Below, piece after piece: positions 16,440-25,573 of a DNA stretch of 50,712 bases (its first letter is position 1; every line of letters begins with the position of its first letter). The position numbers were made by a program, and so were the translations under genes. Below the pieces are notes generated by a model. The model saw only the letters and a list, made by a program, of their open reading frames with translations, had not been told where the DNA came from and did not search any database. The stretch is taken from positions 1 to 50,712 of the forward strand of contig CAJWHM010000013.1 of assembly GCA_913041125.1 (NCBI GenBank). Direction: 5' to 3'. Source of the stretch: an uncultured Bacteroidota bacterium. GTDB taxonomy: Bacteria > Bacteroidota > Bacteroidia > Flavobacteriales > Flavobacteriaceae.

Positions 16440-17321
16440 ATGAATATAGCTATTTACAGTGCATTTTATTCAAAAACCTCAATAACTTACATTAAATCTG
16501 TAATAGATTATCTTGAAGAAAATAAATACGGTTTTGTCCTCGTTGATAGATTAAAAAAACATCTTGGTTCAGAGTCTGGTAAGTACAATTATTTTAAAGA
16601 CGATGAACTGTTAAGCCAAAAAGTTGATTTTTTATTTTCTGTAGGTGGTGACGGCACATTATTAAGATCAATTTCTATTATTGGTGATACCAAAATTCCT
16701 ATACTTGGAATTAATGCAGGAAAACTTGGTTTTTTAACAACTATAAAACGTGATACATTGAAAAAAGGATTGGATATGTTTTTTGATGGAAAATATTCTT
16801 TTGTGAAGCGTTCCCTTCTTGAAGTAAAAACTAAAAATCCCATTGAAACAATTGAAGATTTTGGGTATGCACTGAATGAGGTTTCTATAAATAGAAAAAA
16901 TACAACATCTATGTTAAGTATCGATTCTAATTTAGATGATCAATTTTTAACTACTTACTGGTCAGATGGTCTAATAATTGCAACACCAACTGGTTCCACG
17001 GGCTATTCTTTAAGCAGTGGTGGTCCCATTGTAACTCCCTCTTCTAAATGTCTAATTGTCAATCCCATAGCCCCTCATAATATTAATATGCGTCCTTTAA
17101 TTGTTCCTGATAAAACTTATTTCAAAATATCTGTCAATGGGAGGGGAAAAACTCATTTACTTTCCTTAGACTCTAGAATATTTACATTAGAAAATGGTAA
17201 TGATATTTACATTAGCAAAGCTAAGTTTAAAGCTATAACAATTCAATTAGATGGAACTTCATTTTTTGATGCTTTGAGAGAAAAGCTTTTTTGGGGTCAA
17301 GATTCAAGAAATATACAATAA
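16440..17321 (+). CDS. nadK: NAD kinase
   Basis: Phosphorylates NAD to NADP, setting the cellular NADP(H) pool. The protein is 293 residues from the ATG at 16440. Signatures are GGDGT (69-73), the NE pair in ALNEVSI (146-147) and TPTGSTGYSLS (182-192), all diagnostic for the NadK family. The frame can be extended to a TTG at 16422 (MFLYFI...), but that codon lies inside the predicted -10 box, and MNIAIYSAFY is the expected N-terminus. The DUF6089 gene follows after a 54-nt gap. Confidence 0.96.
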   Translation: MNIAIYSAFYSKTSITYIKSVIDYLEENKYGFVLVDRLKKHLGSESGKYNYFKDDELLSQKVDFLFSVGGDGTLLRSISIIGDTKIPILGINAGKLGFLTTIKRDTLKKGLDMFFDGKYSFVKRSLLEVKTKNPIETIEDFGYALNEVSINRKNTTSMLSIDSNLDDQFLTTYWSDGLIIATPTGSTGYSLSSGGPIVTPSSKCLIVNPIAPHNINMRPLIVPDKTYFKISVNGRGKTHLLSLDSRIFTLENGNDIYISKAKFKAITIQLDGTSFFDALREKLFWGQDSRNIQ

Positions 17322-17375
17322 AATAAGGCTTTTTCGGTTTATACTATACTAAAAACTTGGTCTTTTAGTTATGTC

Positions 17376-18095
17376 ATGCCGATGTATAAAAAAGTTTACT
17401 TTATTGCCTGCTTTTTTTTGATGAGATTTGTCGCAGCACAATTTCATGAAATTGGAATTTTTCTGGGGGGCAGTAACTATATTGGAGATATTGGAAGTCA
17501 TAGATATATTGATCCAAATGAATTTGCTTACGGAGTTTTATACAAATGGAATGTAACCGATCGATATTCTTTAAGAAGTGGAGTAACTTTATCCAATTTA
17601 AATGAAAATGAGTTTAGAAATACTGATATTAATAGATTCCGAAGATCATATAAAGTAACCAACCCTATACAAGAGATAACAGCAGGGGTAGAAATAAATT
17701 TTAAAGAGTTTAATCTACATAATCCAGAATTCAGTTTCACACCATATATTTTTTATGGATTGGGGTATTTCAGATATGATCAACCCTATTTAATTTCTAA
17801 TGGCCCAATAAATCCTCCTTCAATTAATGTTTTTAGTAAAGACAGAAAAATTGCTATACCGTTAAGTTTTGGTTTTAAAATTAATCCAAACCCATTTTTT
17901 GTGCTAGGTTTTGAAATTGGTGCCAGATATACCTTAACAGACAACTTAGACGGTAGCAATCCTTCTGCTGAAATTCTAACTAACTATCCTTCGGCACTTG
18001 CATTCGGAAATTTTTCTAATAATGACTGGTATATTTTTACTGGTTTAACAATTTCATTTACCTTTGGCGATCTCCCATGTTATTGTAAAGAATAA
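17376..18095 (+). CDS. DUF6089 family outer-membrane beta-barrel-like protein
   Basis: A 239-residue exported protein with a signal peptide (about 1-21, cleavage likely after FVAA before QFHEIG), then alternating beta strands such as EIGIFLGGSNYIGDIG, TPYIFYGLGYFRY, IPLSFGFKIN and WYIFTGLTISFTFG. These suggest an 8-strand-like outer-membrane barrel. I recognise it as the family usually found directly before uppS-bamA in flavobacteria (DUF6089). Function unknown; the location next to bamA suggests a role in outer-membrane assembly. Nearby ATGs at 17371 (other frame) and 17382 leave the exact start slightly uncertain. The stop abuts the uppS ATG with no gap. Confidence 0.83.
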   Translation: MPMYKKVYFIACFFLMRFVAAQFHEIGIFLGGSNYIGDIGSHRYIDPNEFAYGVLYKWNVTDRYSLRSGVTLSNLNENEFRNTDINRFRRSYKVTNPIQEITAGVEINFKEFNLHNPEFSFTPYIFYGLGYFRYDQPYLISNGPINPPSINVFSKDRKIAIPLSFGFKINPNPFFVLGFEIGARYTLTDNLDGSNPSAEILTNYPSALAFGNFSNNDWYIFTGLTISFTFGDLPCYCKE

Positions 18096-18812
18096 ATGAG
18101 TAAAAAACCAAAACATGTAGCAATAATTATGGACGGCAATGGTCGATGGGCCACAAAACAGGGTAAAGAACGTTTTGCAGGACATAATCGAGGGGCAAAA
18201 ACCGTCAGTAAAATTGTTGAGCACGCTGCTAAAGAGAAAATTGAATACTTAACTTTATTTGCTTTTTCTACTGAAAATTGGAATCGTCCAGCAGAAGAAG
18301 TAAATATATTAATGAAACTTTTGGTGAGTTCATTAAGAAAACAATTTTCTAGACTTACAGAAAATAATATAAAATTGTCTTCTATAGGTAATCTCGATTT
18401 ATTGCCAAGTATTGTAAAGGAAGAATTATCATATGTCAAGAATAAAACAAAAAATAATACCGGAATGGTTCTTACATTGGCATTAAATTATGGTGGAAAA
18501 GAAGAAATAATAGATGCTGTAAAAACTATTTCAGATAAAGTTAAAAATAGTATAATATTACCCGAAAAAGTTGACGAATCCACCATAATTGCTCATCTTT
18601 ACACTCGAAATCTACCTCCTGTAGATTTACTGATTAGAACTAGTGGTGAAGAAAGAATTAGTAACTTCCTTTTGTGGCACATTGCATATGCCGAACTATA
18701 CTTTACAAAAACACTTTGGCCAGATTTCACAAAAGAAGATTTAAATATAGCATTAAGTGAATATTGTAAAAGAGAAAGGCGATTTGGAAAAACGAGCGAG
18801 CAACTCAATTAG
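18096..18812 (+). CDS. uppS: Isoprenyl transferase (undecaprenyl diphosphate synthase)
   Basis: Cis-prenyltransferase that builds the C55 undecaprenyl diphosphate carrier lipid for peptidoglycan and other envelope glycans. Signatures are HVAIIMDGNGRWA (7-19, catalytic Asp13), LFAFSTENWNRP and the C-terminal RTSGEERISNFLLW region. Length 238 residues. It starts immediately after the DUF6089 stop, and its 3' end overlaps the bamA reading frame, forming an envelope-biogenesis operon. Confidence 0.96.
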   Translation: MSKKPKHVAIIMDGNGRWATKQGKERFAGHNRGAKTVSKIVEHAAKEKIEYLTLFAFSTENWNRPAEEVNILMKLLVSSLRKQFSRLTENNIKLSSIGNLDLLPSIVKEELSYVKNKTKNNTGMVLTLALNYGGKEEIIDAVKTISDKVKNSIILPEKVDESTIIAHLYTRNLPPVDLLIRTSGEERISNFLLWHIAYAELYFTKTLWPDFTKEDLNIALSEYCKRERRFGKTSEQLN

Positions 18813-21348
18813 AATTATTCTATTAAAAAAATCGATAATTCCTTTTATCCTCATCATAGGAGCATTTTCTTACGGCCAAACAGAAAGTTTTGTAAAAGGG
18901 AAAACTTATGAATTAGATTCTTTAACTGTAAGTGGAATTAAAACATTCAATGAACAAACTGTAATTTCATATAGTGGTCTTAGAAAGGGACAAAAAATAA
19001 AAGTCCCAGGAGAAGAAGTAAGTTCTGTAATAAATAAATTATGGGGATTAGAATTATTCAGTAATATTAATGTTTATGTTACAAATGTTGAAAACAATAA
19101 AATTTCATTAGATATCGAAATTGAAGAACTTCCTACGTTAACAGATGTAAAAATTAATGGGCTAAAAAAAGGAAACACAGAAACTATAATTAAAGATACT
19201 GAACTTACAAAAGGGAAAAAGCTTTCTGAAAGTTTTATGACTAACACTAAAAATTATATAATAAATAAATATAAGAAAGAAGGTTTTCTGGATACTAAAG
19301 TCAATCTAAACACAATAAAAGATACTATAGGTGCAAACTCCTATAAAATGGTTGTAAATATTGACAAGGGACAACGTATCAAAATAAAAGAAATTGATTT
19401 TAATGGCAATGAGGTTTTTAAGGAATCCAAATTAAGATCAAAACTCAAAAACACAAAAATTAAAAACCCTATACGTTTTTGGAAAAGATCAAAATATATC
19501 AATAATGATTTTAATGATGACCTTAATGGATTAATAGAATTTTATAAAGAAAATGGTTTTCGAGATGCTCGTATAATAAAAGATACTCTTCTAAGAAATG
19601 ACAAAACATCTAACTCTATCGCCCTTAAACTTGACATTGAAGAAGGAAAAAAATATTATTTTGGTGATATAGATTTTGTTGGAAATACAGTATATACCAA
19701 TAATTCCCTACAACAGATATTAGGGCTTAAAAAAGGAGATGTATATAATGGTGTTCTATTAAAAAAAAGAATTGCTGACACAAGCAAACCTGACGGCAAT
19801 GATATTACAAATCTGTATCAAAATAATGGGTACTTATTTTCCAATATAAACGCAGTTGAAGTTAGTGCTGTTAAGGATACAATAGATTTTGAAATTAGAA
19901 TTACTGAAGGAAAACTCGCTAATTTTAATAAAATTGTCGTTGAGGGAAATACAAAAACTAATGATCACGTTATCTACCGCGAACTAAGAACAAAACCAGG
20001 AGAATTATATAGTAAAGATAAACTTGTAAGAACCGTAAGGGAGGTAGGTCAATTAGGATTTTTTGATGCTGAACAAATTAATCCACAAATTGAAAATGTA
20101 GATCCGAACTCTGGAACTATCGATGTACGATTTGATTTAGTTGAATCAGGTGCAAGCCAAATTGAATTGCAAGGCGGATACGGTCAGGGAGGTTTTATTG
20201 GAACTCTAGGACTCTCGTTTAACAATTTTTCAATGAGAAATATTTTAGATAAAACAAAATATAAGCCATTACCTATGGGAGACGGTCAAACATTAGCTTT
20301 ACGGCTTCAAGCAAGCCAATTTTATAACACTTACAGTTTTAGCTTTTCTGAACCTTGGTTAGGAGGACAGCAACCCGTCCAATTTTCAACATCTCTTCAA
20401 CACACAATTCAGTACCGTTTTGATTTCTTCACAGGGCTTGCTGATAAATCTCAATCTTTTCAGATTAGTGGAATAACATTAGGCCTCGCAAAAAGATTAC
20501 GTATCCCAGATGATTTTTTTCAGCTCTCACAAGCAATTTCTTATCAATATTACAACTTAAATAATTACTTCACTGGCTTGTTTACTTTTGGTGATGGAGA
20601 AGCTAATAACTTATCTTATACAATAAATCTTACAAGAAATAATACAAGAATAAATCCTATTTTTCCTACTGGTGGATCTACTTTCAGCATAAGTGGAAAG
20701 TTTACACCCCCCTACTCTTTATTCTCAAAAAAAGATTTTTCTAACTTAGGTGTTTTAGCTGAATTTCAAGATGAGAATGGAAATCCAGATCAGTCAAAAA
20801 TAGATCAAGAAAAATTTAAGTGGCTTGAATTTTATAAAATCAAGTTTAATGGAACTTGGTATTCCCAAGTTTATGATAAACTAATCTTAAAAACACAAGC
20901 TGACTTTGGGTTTTTAGGAGCCTATAACTTAGCAAGGGGAAATATTCCATTTGAGCGATTCTTTCTTGGGGGTGATGGAATGATTAATTATGCTCTTGAT
21001 GGCAGAGAAACTATTGCACTCAGAGGGTATCCAAACCAATCTTTATCCAGTACTGATGGTTCAGTAATATATAATAAATTTACTTTAGAACTTCGTTATC
21101 CTATTACATTAAAGCCGACTGCTTCAATATATACTTTAACCTTTTTAGAAGCTGGAAACGGCTACAATAACTTTAGAGAGTTTAATCCCTTTAATTCTAG
21201 AAGATCTGCAGGGGCTGGGGTAAGGATTTTTATGCCTGCTTTTGGATTACTTGGTATAGATTTTGGTTACGGATTTGATAATGTAAATCCAAATATAACA
21301 ACACCTAACGGGTGGGAAACTCATTTTGTTATTGGACAAAGATTTTAG
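18784..21348 (+). CDS. bamA: Outer membrane protein assembly factor BamA
   Basis: Omp85-family insertase that folds beta-barrel proteins into the outer membrane. A hydrophobic signal segment (LLKKSIIPFILIIGAFSYG) is followed by five POTRA repeats (recurrent GN..F..SKL and E.G..Y.F..I.F.GN patterns) over roughly the first 430 residues. The rest is a C-terminal barrel with the LRGYPN lid-lock motif (VRGF/Y-type) and a terminal Phe (VIGQRF). No ATG is available near the N-terminus. Candidates are TTG at 18784 (chosen, 29-nt overlap with uppS, gives a sensible signal peptide) and GTG at 18757 (56-nt overlap). The start is therefore tentative; the identity is not. Confidence 0.95.
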   Translation: MEKRASNSIRIILLKKSIIPFILIIGAFSYGQTESFVKGKTYELDSLTVSGIKTFNEQTVISYSGLRKGQKIKVPGEEVSSVINKLWGLELFSNINVYVTNVENNKISLDIEIEELPTLTDVKINGLKKGNTETIIKDTELTKGKKLSESFMTNTKNYIINKYKKEGFLDTKVNLNTIKDTIGANSYKMVVNIDKGQRIKIKEIDFNGNEVFKESKLRSKLKNTKIKNPIRFWKRSKYINNDFNDDLNGLIEFYKENGFRDARIIKDTLLRNDKTSNSIALKLDIEEGKKYYFGDIDFVGNTVYTNNSLQQILGLKKGDVYNGVLLKKRIADTSKPDGNDITNLYQNNGYLFSNINAVEVSAVKDTIDFEIRITEGKLANFNKIVVEGNTKTNDHVIYRELRTKPGELYSKDKLVRTVREVGQLGFFDAEQINPQIENVDPNSGTIDVRFDLVESGASQIELQGGYGQGGFIGTLGLSFNNFSMRNILDKTKYKPLPMGDGQTLALRLQASQFYNTYSFSFSEPWLGGQQPVQFSTSLQHTIQYRFDFFTGLADKSQSFQISGITLGLAKRLRIPDDFFQLSQAISYQYYNLNNYFTGLFTFGDGEANNLSYTINLTRNNTRINPIFPTGGSTFSISGKFTPPYSLFSKKDFSNLGVLAEFQDENGNPDQSKIDQEKFKWLEFYKIKFNGTWYSQVYDKLILKTQADFGFLGAYNLARGNIPFERFFLGGDGMINYALDGRETIALRGYPNQSLSSTDGSVIYNKFTLELRYPITLKPTASIYTLTFLEAGNGYNNFREFNPFNSRRSAGAGVRIFMPAFGLLGIDFGYGFDNVNPNITTPNGWETHFVIGQRF

Positions 21349-21412
21349 ATTAAACACGATTAAGTCTTGTATATGTTTATAATATCTTATAAATCTCTAC
21401 GTTAAATATTTA

Positions 21413-22009
21413 ATGAATCTGATAAAAATTAAAACTTTTTTTATTGTATTTATATCATTTATAAGTATTTCAACTTTTGCTCAAAAGGGTACACGTGTTG
21501 GTTATATTGACATGAACATAATACTTAAAAATATTGATGAATACAATAAAGCAAGTACGCTCCTTGATAAAAATATTGAAAAGTGGAAAAAGGAGATTGA
21601 ATTAAAAAAAATTCAGCTGAATCAGTATGAAGAACAACTAAATACAGAAAGAATTTTACTTACCCCAGAGCTTATTAATGACAGAGAATTAGAGATTAAA
21701 GATTTTGCTTCAGAGATCATAAATTTACAAGAAAAACGCTTTGGACCAAAAGGAGATATGATTATTCAAAGATCAAAATTAATCCAGCCTGTTCAAGATC
21801 AAGTTTTGTCAGTGATAAAACAAATTGCTGAAGAAAAGAAATATGATTTCATTTTTGATCGATCTTCGAGTCTTACTATGCTATATTCCGCAAAAATTTA
21901 CGATATTAGCGAGCTAGTTATTAAAAGAATTAACAGACAACAGCGTATTCAAAATAGAAAAGACCAAATAGAAAAATTAAAAAATAAAACGAGTTCCTCA
22001 AAAAATTAA
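21413..22009 (+). CDS. OmpH/Skp family periplasmic chaperone (first copy)
   Basis: A 198-residue exported protein of the Skp/OmpH family, which holds unfolded outer-membrane proteins in the periplasm for BamA. The signal peptide is about 1-23 (ending STFAQ). The mature part starts with the family strand VGYIDMNIILKNI, followed by a long charged coiled-coil region (about 45-130), the conserved return strand YDFIFDRSSSLTMLYS, and a basic C-terminal tail. It lies 64 nt after bamA and 14 nt before a second copy. Confidence 0.9.
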   Translation: MNLIKIKTFFIVFISFISISTFAQKGTRVGYIDMNIILKNIDEYNKASTLLDKNIEKWKKEIELKKIQLNQYEEQLNTERILLTPELINDRELEIKDFASEIINLQEKRFGPKGDMIIQRSKLIQPVQDQVLSVIKQIAEEKKYDFIFDRSSSLTMLYSAKIYDISELVIKRINRQQRIQNRKDQIEKLKNKTSSSKN

Positions 22010-22023
22010 CAATATATACACCT

Positions 22024-22530
22024 ATGAAAGATTTTATACACTTATTTGCTAGTCTATTATTATTAGTTATTCCTGTAAACACAAATGCACAGTCAAAAGT
22101 TGCGCATATTAATACCCAACAATTAATTAGTGAGATGCCTGAAGTTATTGCAGCGCAAAGTGAGTTAAAAAAATTAGAAGATCAATATGCAAAAGAATTA
22201 GAAACTTCTGCAAAAGAATTTCAAACAAAAGCTCAAAGTTATCAGGGAGATGCTCAAAACCAGACTGAACTTATAAATCAACAAAGACAAGTTGAATTAC
22301 AAGAAATGCAACAAAGAATTCAAGAATTCAGAGAAACTGCAGCACAAGAACTTCAAAAAAGATCGGCAGAAATGATGAGGCCATTGTATGAAAAAGCCCG
22401 AGCTTCAATTGAAAAAGTAGCAGCTGCTCAAGGATATGATTATGTTTTAGACTCTAGCCCCGGTGGAAGTGTAATTACGGCTTCGGGAAAAGATCTAATG
22501 GCAGATGTTAAATCCGATTTAGGTTTTTAA
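22024..22530 (+). CDS. OmpH/Skp family periplasmic chaperone (second copy)
   Basis: A 168-residue paralogue of the preceding gene. The signal peptide ends near NTNAQ (about 23), then KVAHINTQQLISEMPE, a Gln/Glu-rich coiled-coil arm (about 45-125), and the conserved return strand YDYVLDSSPGGSVITA. Tandem ompH copies after bamA are standard in Bacteroidota. This copy keeps the more canonical C-terminus, whereas the first copy has a lysine-rich extension. The unit ends at the bidirectional terminator at 22551-22571. Confidence 0.92.
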   Translation: MKDFIHLFASLLLLVIPVNTNAQSKVAHINTQQLISEMPEVIAAQSELKKLEDQYAKELETSAKEFQTKAQSYQGDAQNQTELINQQRQVELQEMQQRIQEFRETAAQELQKRSAEMMRPLYEKARASIEKVAAAQGYDYVLDSSPGGSVITASGKDLMADVKSDLGF

Positions 22531-22550
22531 TATTAATTTAAAAAAATTAA

Positions 22551-22576
22551 AACCACCTTATAAAGGTGGTTTTTTA
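22551..22576. terminator. Bidirectional intrinsic terminator between ompH and the carbonic-anhydrase-like gene
   Basis: AACCACCTT-ATA-AAGGTGGTT forms a perfect 9-bp stem with a 3-nt loop (22551-22571). T-runs follow on the plus strand (22570-22575), and A-rich sequence to the left (22541-22550) provides a T-rich tract on the minus strand. It lies between two convergent stop codons. Confidence 0.85.
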
Positions 22577-23083
22577 TTTATACCATGAAGCATAAAGAAT
22601 ATAGTTATTAGCAATTCTTTCAATTTCATTTCTTTGCAAATTAATATCAATATCTTTTATTTTTCTAGCAGGAACTCCGGCATAAATTGACCCTGGTGAT
22701 ACAATTGTGTTTTGGGTCACTACTGCACCTGCTGCTATTATACTATTACTACCAACTATACTATTATCCATTATAATACTCCCCATACCAACCAATACAT
22801 TATCATCTATAGTGCATCCATGAATAATAGCATTATGACCAATTGAAACATTATTCCCTATATTGGTTTTCGCGATTTTATATGTAGCATGTATTACAAC
22901 ACCATCTTGAATATTTACTTTATTCCCGATTTTAATACTATTTACATCTCCTCTAACAACTGAATGATACCAAACAGAAACCTCGTCACCCATTATTACT
23001 TCGCCAATTAATGTAGCATTTTCAGCAAAAAAACAATTCTTGCCAAATTTTGGAGAAATACCTTTAATTGTTTTAATTATCAT
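22574..23083 (-). CDS. Gamma carbonic anhydrase-like hexapeptide-repeat protein
   Basis: A 169-residue left-handed beta-helix protein of the gamma-carbonic anhydrase/PaaY/YrdA family. Hexapeptide repeats ([IV]Gxxxx) run through most of the chain. Residues matching the active site are Arg44 and Asp46 (VVRGDV), Gln59-Asp60 (NIQDG), and the three zinc-type histidines His65, His83 and His88. The zinc site therefore looks complete, although many members of this subfamily are weakly active or have other acyl/CoA-related roles. It reads divergently from the Nfu gene across a 91-bp gap and ends at the shared terminator. Confidence 0.9.
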   Translation of the reverse strand: MIIKTIKGISPKFGKNCFFAENATLIGEVIMGDEVSVWYHSVVRGDVNSIKIGNKVNIQDGVVIHATYKIAKTNIGNNVSIGHNAIIHGCTIDDNVLVGMGSIIMDNSIVGSNSIIAAGAVVTQNTIVSPGSIYAGVPARKIKDIDINLQRNEIERIANNYILYASWYK

Positions 23084-23156
23084 AATTTTATTTAATATAT
23101 AAAAAGAATTTCATCGAACATGGAAGGAAAAAATTTAATTTTTAACTCCCAATAAC

Positions 23157-23164
23157 TATTTTTG
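23157..23164 (+). promoter_or_regulatory. -10 element (TAnnTTTG) of the Nfu gene
   Basis: TATTTTTG fits the consensus and ends 10 nt before the ATG at 23175, so the leader would be only a few nucleotides long. Confidence 0.55.
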
Positions 23165-23174
23165 CTTAAAAAAA

Positions 23175-24062
23175 ATGGAACCCTATAAAATTACATCAAG
23201 CTCTGAAAATGGAAACGATAAAGCTAGATTTATAATCAATAAAAGTATTGGTCCAAAGAAACCAATGTATTTTGAAAATGTTGATCAAGCAAAAGGATCA
23301 CCTTTGATCCAGCAATTATTTTACTTACCCTTTGTAAAGGCAGTAAAACTAGAAGAAAAACAAATCGAGGTTACCCGTTTTGATATTTTAGAATGGGAAG
23401 ATGTAATAGACGAGGTAAGTACTCAATTACAAAATTATCTTAATGATGGAGGTGAAGTTTTTGAAAATAATATATTAGATAAGACTCCTGTAACAATATA
23501 TGCTGAAAGTACTCCCAATCCTTCTGTAATGAAATTTGTCTCAAATAAAAAACTAACAAATGAAACTGTTGAATTTAAAGATATTGATGATGCAAAATAT
23601 TCTCCTTTAGCTAAAAAATTATTTCATTTCCCATTTGTAAAGGAAATATTTATAAGTTCAAATTACGTGTCCATTACCAAATATGACATTTCAATTTGGG
23701 AAGAGATAGTAATGGAGTTAAGAGAGTTTATTCGTTCATTTATTGAAGAAGGAAATGTAATTATTGAAAACTCAAAAGTTAAAAAGAAAAAGCAAAAACT
23801 TTCTTCATCAAAAAATCTTAATTCTTTCGAGGAGAAAATTGTTTCTATACTTGAAGAATATATTAAGCCTGCAGTTGCATCAGATGGAGGGAATATAGAA
23901 TTTGATTCTTATAATAGTAAAGAAAAATCTGTTCAGGTTATCTTACAGGGAGCCTGTAGCGGATGTCCTTCGTCAACTTTTACACTAAAAAATGGAATTG
24001 AAAATATGCTTAAAGAGATGCTGCCTGGAAAGGTAGAAAGTGTAATCGCTATTAATGGTTAA
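23175..24062 (+). CDS. Nfu-type iron-sulfur cluster carrier with duplicated N-domain
   Basis: Fe-S carrier that passes clusters to client proteins. Residues about 8-98 and about 106-200 are two copies of the Nfu N-terminal domain; the repeated core is YFENVDQAKGSPLIQQLFYLPFVKAV versus the matching EFKDIDDAKYSPLAKKLFHFPFVKEI, each quoted here only in outline at residues 32-57 and 133-158. A lysine-rich linker (201-213) leads to the NifU C-terminal domain (about 218-295), with the cluster-binding CSGC at 261-264. Many bacterial Nfu proteins have one N-domain; the doubled form is one I recall from Bacteroidota. It ends 16 bp from the convergent tsaB. Confidence 0.92.
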   Translation: MEPYKITSSSENGNDKARFIINKSIGPKKPMYFENVDQAKGSPLIQQLFYLPFVKAVKLEEKQIEVTRFDILEWEDVIDEVSTQLQNYLNDGGEVFENNILDKTPVTIYAESTPNPSVMKFVSNKKLTNETVEFKDIDDAKYSPLAKKLFHFPFVKEIFISSNYVSITKYDISIWEEIVMELREFIRSFIEEGNVIIENSKVKKKKQKLSSSKNLNSFEEKIVSILEEYIKPAVASDGGNIEFDSYNSKEKSVQVILQGACSGCPSSTFTLKNGIENMLKEMLPGKVESVIAING

Positions 24063-24078
24063 ATATTCTTGAATTTTA

Positions 24079-24765
24079 TTATTTATTGTTTTTAGGGAGG
24101 GTTGTTTGAAAATCCTTTAAATAATAGGGTTCAAAAGAATTAATATCTTCATAATTTCTATTTAAATTATGTTCCCATGACAATGAACACATATCCTTTG
24201 CTGAAGGATGATAAATAGATTCAGAAAAATAAGCCTTTATTCTAGGTTTAATATTTTGGAATTTTAATGCTCCATTTCCAATGATAAAACAGTTGCTATC
24301 ACCTACAATTTTTTGAAAACTGCTTTCAGTTAATACATGAGCATTTGTCTGCTGAATACAATTTCCAAGCTTATCATAAATTGCTGTGTAAACCTCCATT
24401 CTTCTAGCATCAAGCATTGGTATTAGAAAGTCAATATCTTTTCTTTCTAAATATGGTTGGATCATTAGTTTAAGAGTATTAACAGCAATTAATGGTAAAT
24501 CAAGAGCAAAACAAATTCCTTTTGCAGCTGCAACTCCAATACGGAGTCCTGTAAATGATCCTGGCCCTTTACTTACTGAAACTGCACCTAATTCAGAAAT
24601 ATCAAGATTGACTTCTTCTAAAGCTTCCTGTATAAAAACATGAAGTTTCTCTTCGTGACTATAATTTTGTGATAACAGTTTTTTCTCTGATATACATTTT
24701 CCCTTATAACCTATTGCAACTGAACATTGTTTTGTAGATGTCTCAATATGAAGAATATAAGCCAT
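24079..24765 (-). CDS. tsaB: tRNA threonylcarbamoyladenosine biosynthesis protein TsaB
   Basis: Partner of TsaD in t6A37 modification of ANN-decoding tRNAs. This ASKHA-fold protein has 228 residues. Diagnostic segments are ILHIETSTKQCSVAI (4-18), VSVSKGPGSFTGLRIG (62-77) and GICFALDLPLIAVN, and the C-terminus (about 210-228) resembles other TsaB with YYLKDF. It is the last gene of a three-gene minus-strand run after phyH and the SDR (7-nt gap). tsaB is often found next to an ABC/RND efflux operon in flavobacteria, and here phyH-SDR sits between the two. Confidence 0.93.
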   Translation of the reverse strand: MAYILHIETSTKQCSVAIGYKGKCISEKKLLSQNYSHEEKLHVFIQEALEEVNLDISELGAVSVSKGPGSFTGLRIGVAAAKGICFALDLPLIAVNTLKLMIQPYLERKDIDFLIPMLDARRMEVYTAIYDKLGNCIQQTNAHVLTESSFQKIVGDSNCFIIGNGALKFQNIKPRIKAYFSESIYHPSAKDMCSLSWEHNLNRNYEDINSFEPYYLKDFQTTLPKNNK

Positions 24766-24772
24766 TTAATTA

Positions 24773-25567
24773 TTAAAATATACCACCTGAACTTCCACCA
24801 TCTACTTTAATAACACTCCCATTAGTGGCTGAAGAATTTGGGCTACACAAATATGCAATAGTGTTTGCTACCTCTTCAGTAGTGGCAAAACGTTCAAGTA
24901 AAGAGTTTTGTCTTTCGTTTCTAAAAAAATTAGTTTCAATTTCCCTAGCACTTTTATTTTCAGATTTTGCCTTCTCTGAGATAAACTTTTCAGCACCATT
25001 GCTTAAAGTTGATCCTGGTACAATTACATTTGATGTTACACCAGTACCTTTTGTCATATGTGAAATTCCTCTTGAAACAGCATGGATTGCTGATTTTGTA
25101 GCGCTATAGGAAATCATATCAGATGGAACAATATAACTACACTCACTGGAAATGAAAATTATTCTTCCCCAATTTCTATTAATCATTCCTTTTAAATAGT
25201 GTTTGCATAAAGTAACTCCACTCATTATGTTTACATAAAATTGGTCTTCCCAAATTTCTATTCCCGTTTCAAAAAATGATTTTGATGTGTATATTCCTAC
25301 ATTGTTAATCAATACATCAACTTCTTCAAGTTTATTTACAATTTTATGTACGTCTTTTTGATCTAAAAAATCTGCTTTTATCCCATAAACATTTGCACCT
25401 TTGACATCTTTCTTTAGTTGATCTAAAGACTTTTTTAGATTTTTTTGGGACCTTCCATTAATATATACTTTCATTCCTTCTTGCAAAAGAATTTTAGCTG
25501 TTGTGTATCCAATTCCTGAAGTAGAGCCAGAGATAAATGCTGTTTTATTTTTTAGATTAAGATCCAT
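24773..25567 (-). CDS. Short-chain dehydrogenase/reductase
   Basis: Classical SDR of 264 residues. The cofactor loop is GSTSGIG (14-20), with an NGRS motif (37-40) after beta-2 that suggests NADP preference. The structural NNVG is at 88-91, and the catalytic Ser (140 or 141, ISSECSY) and YSATK (Tyr154, Lys158) are in place. The C-terminus carries PGSTLSNG and the usual VDGG. The substrate is not readable. It starts 6 nt after the phytanoyl-CoA dioxygenase-like gene, so the two may act on one metabolite, for example hydroxylation followed by oxidation to a ketone. That pathway is inference only. Confidence 0.88.
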   Translation of the reverse strand: MDLNLKNKTAFISGSTSGIGYTTAKILLQEGMKVYINGRSQKNLKKSLDQLKKDVKGANVYGIKADFLDQKDVHKIVNKLEEVDVLINNVGIYTSKSFFETGIEIWEDQFYVNIMSGVTLCKHYLKGMINRNWGRIIFISSECSYIVPSDMISYSATKSAIHAVSRGISHMTKGTGVTSNVIVPGSTLSNGAEKFISEKAKSENKSAREIETNFFRNERQNSLLERFATTEEVANTIAYLCSPNSSATNGSVIKVDGGSSGGIF

Positions 25568-25573
25568 TTGGAA

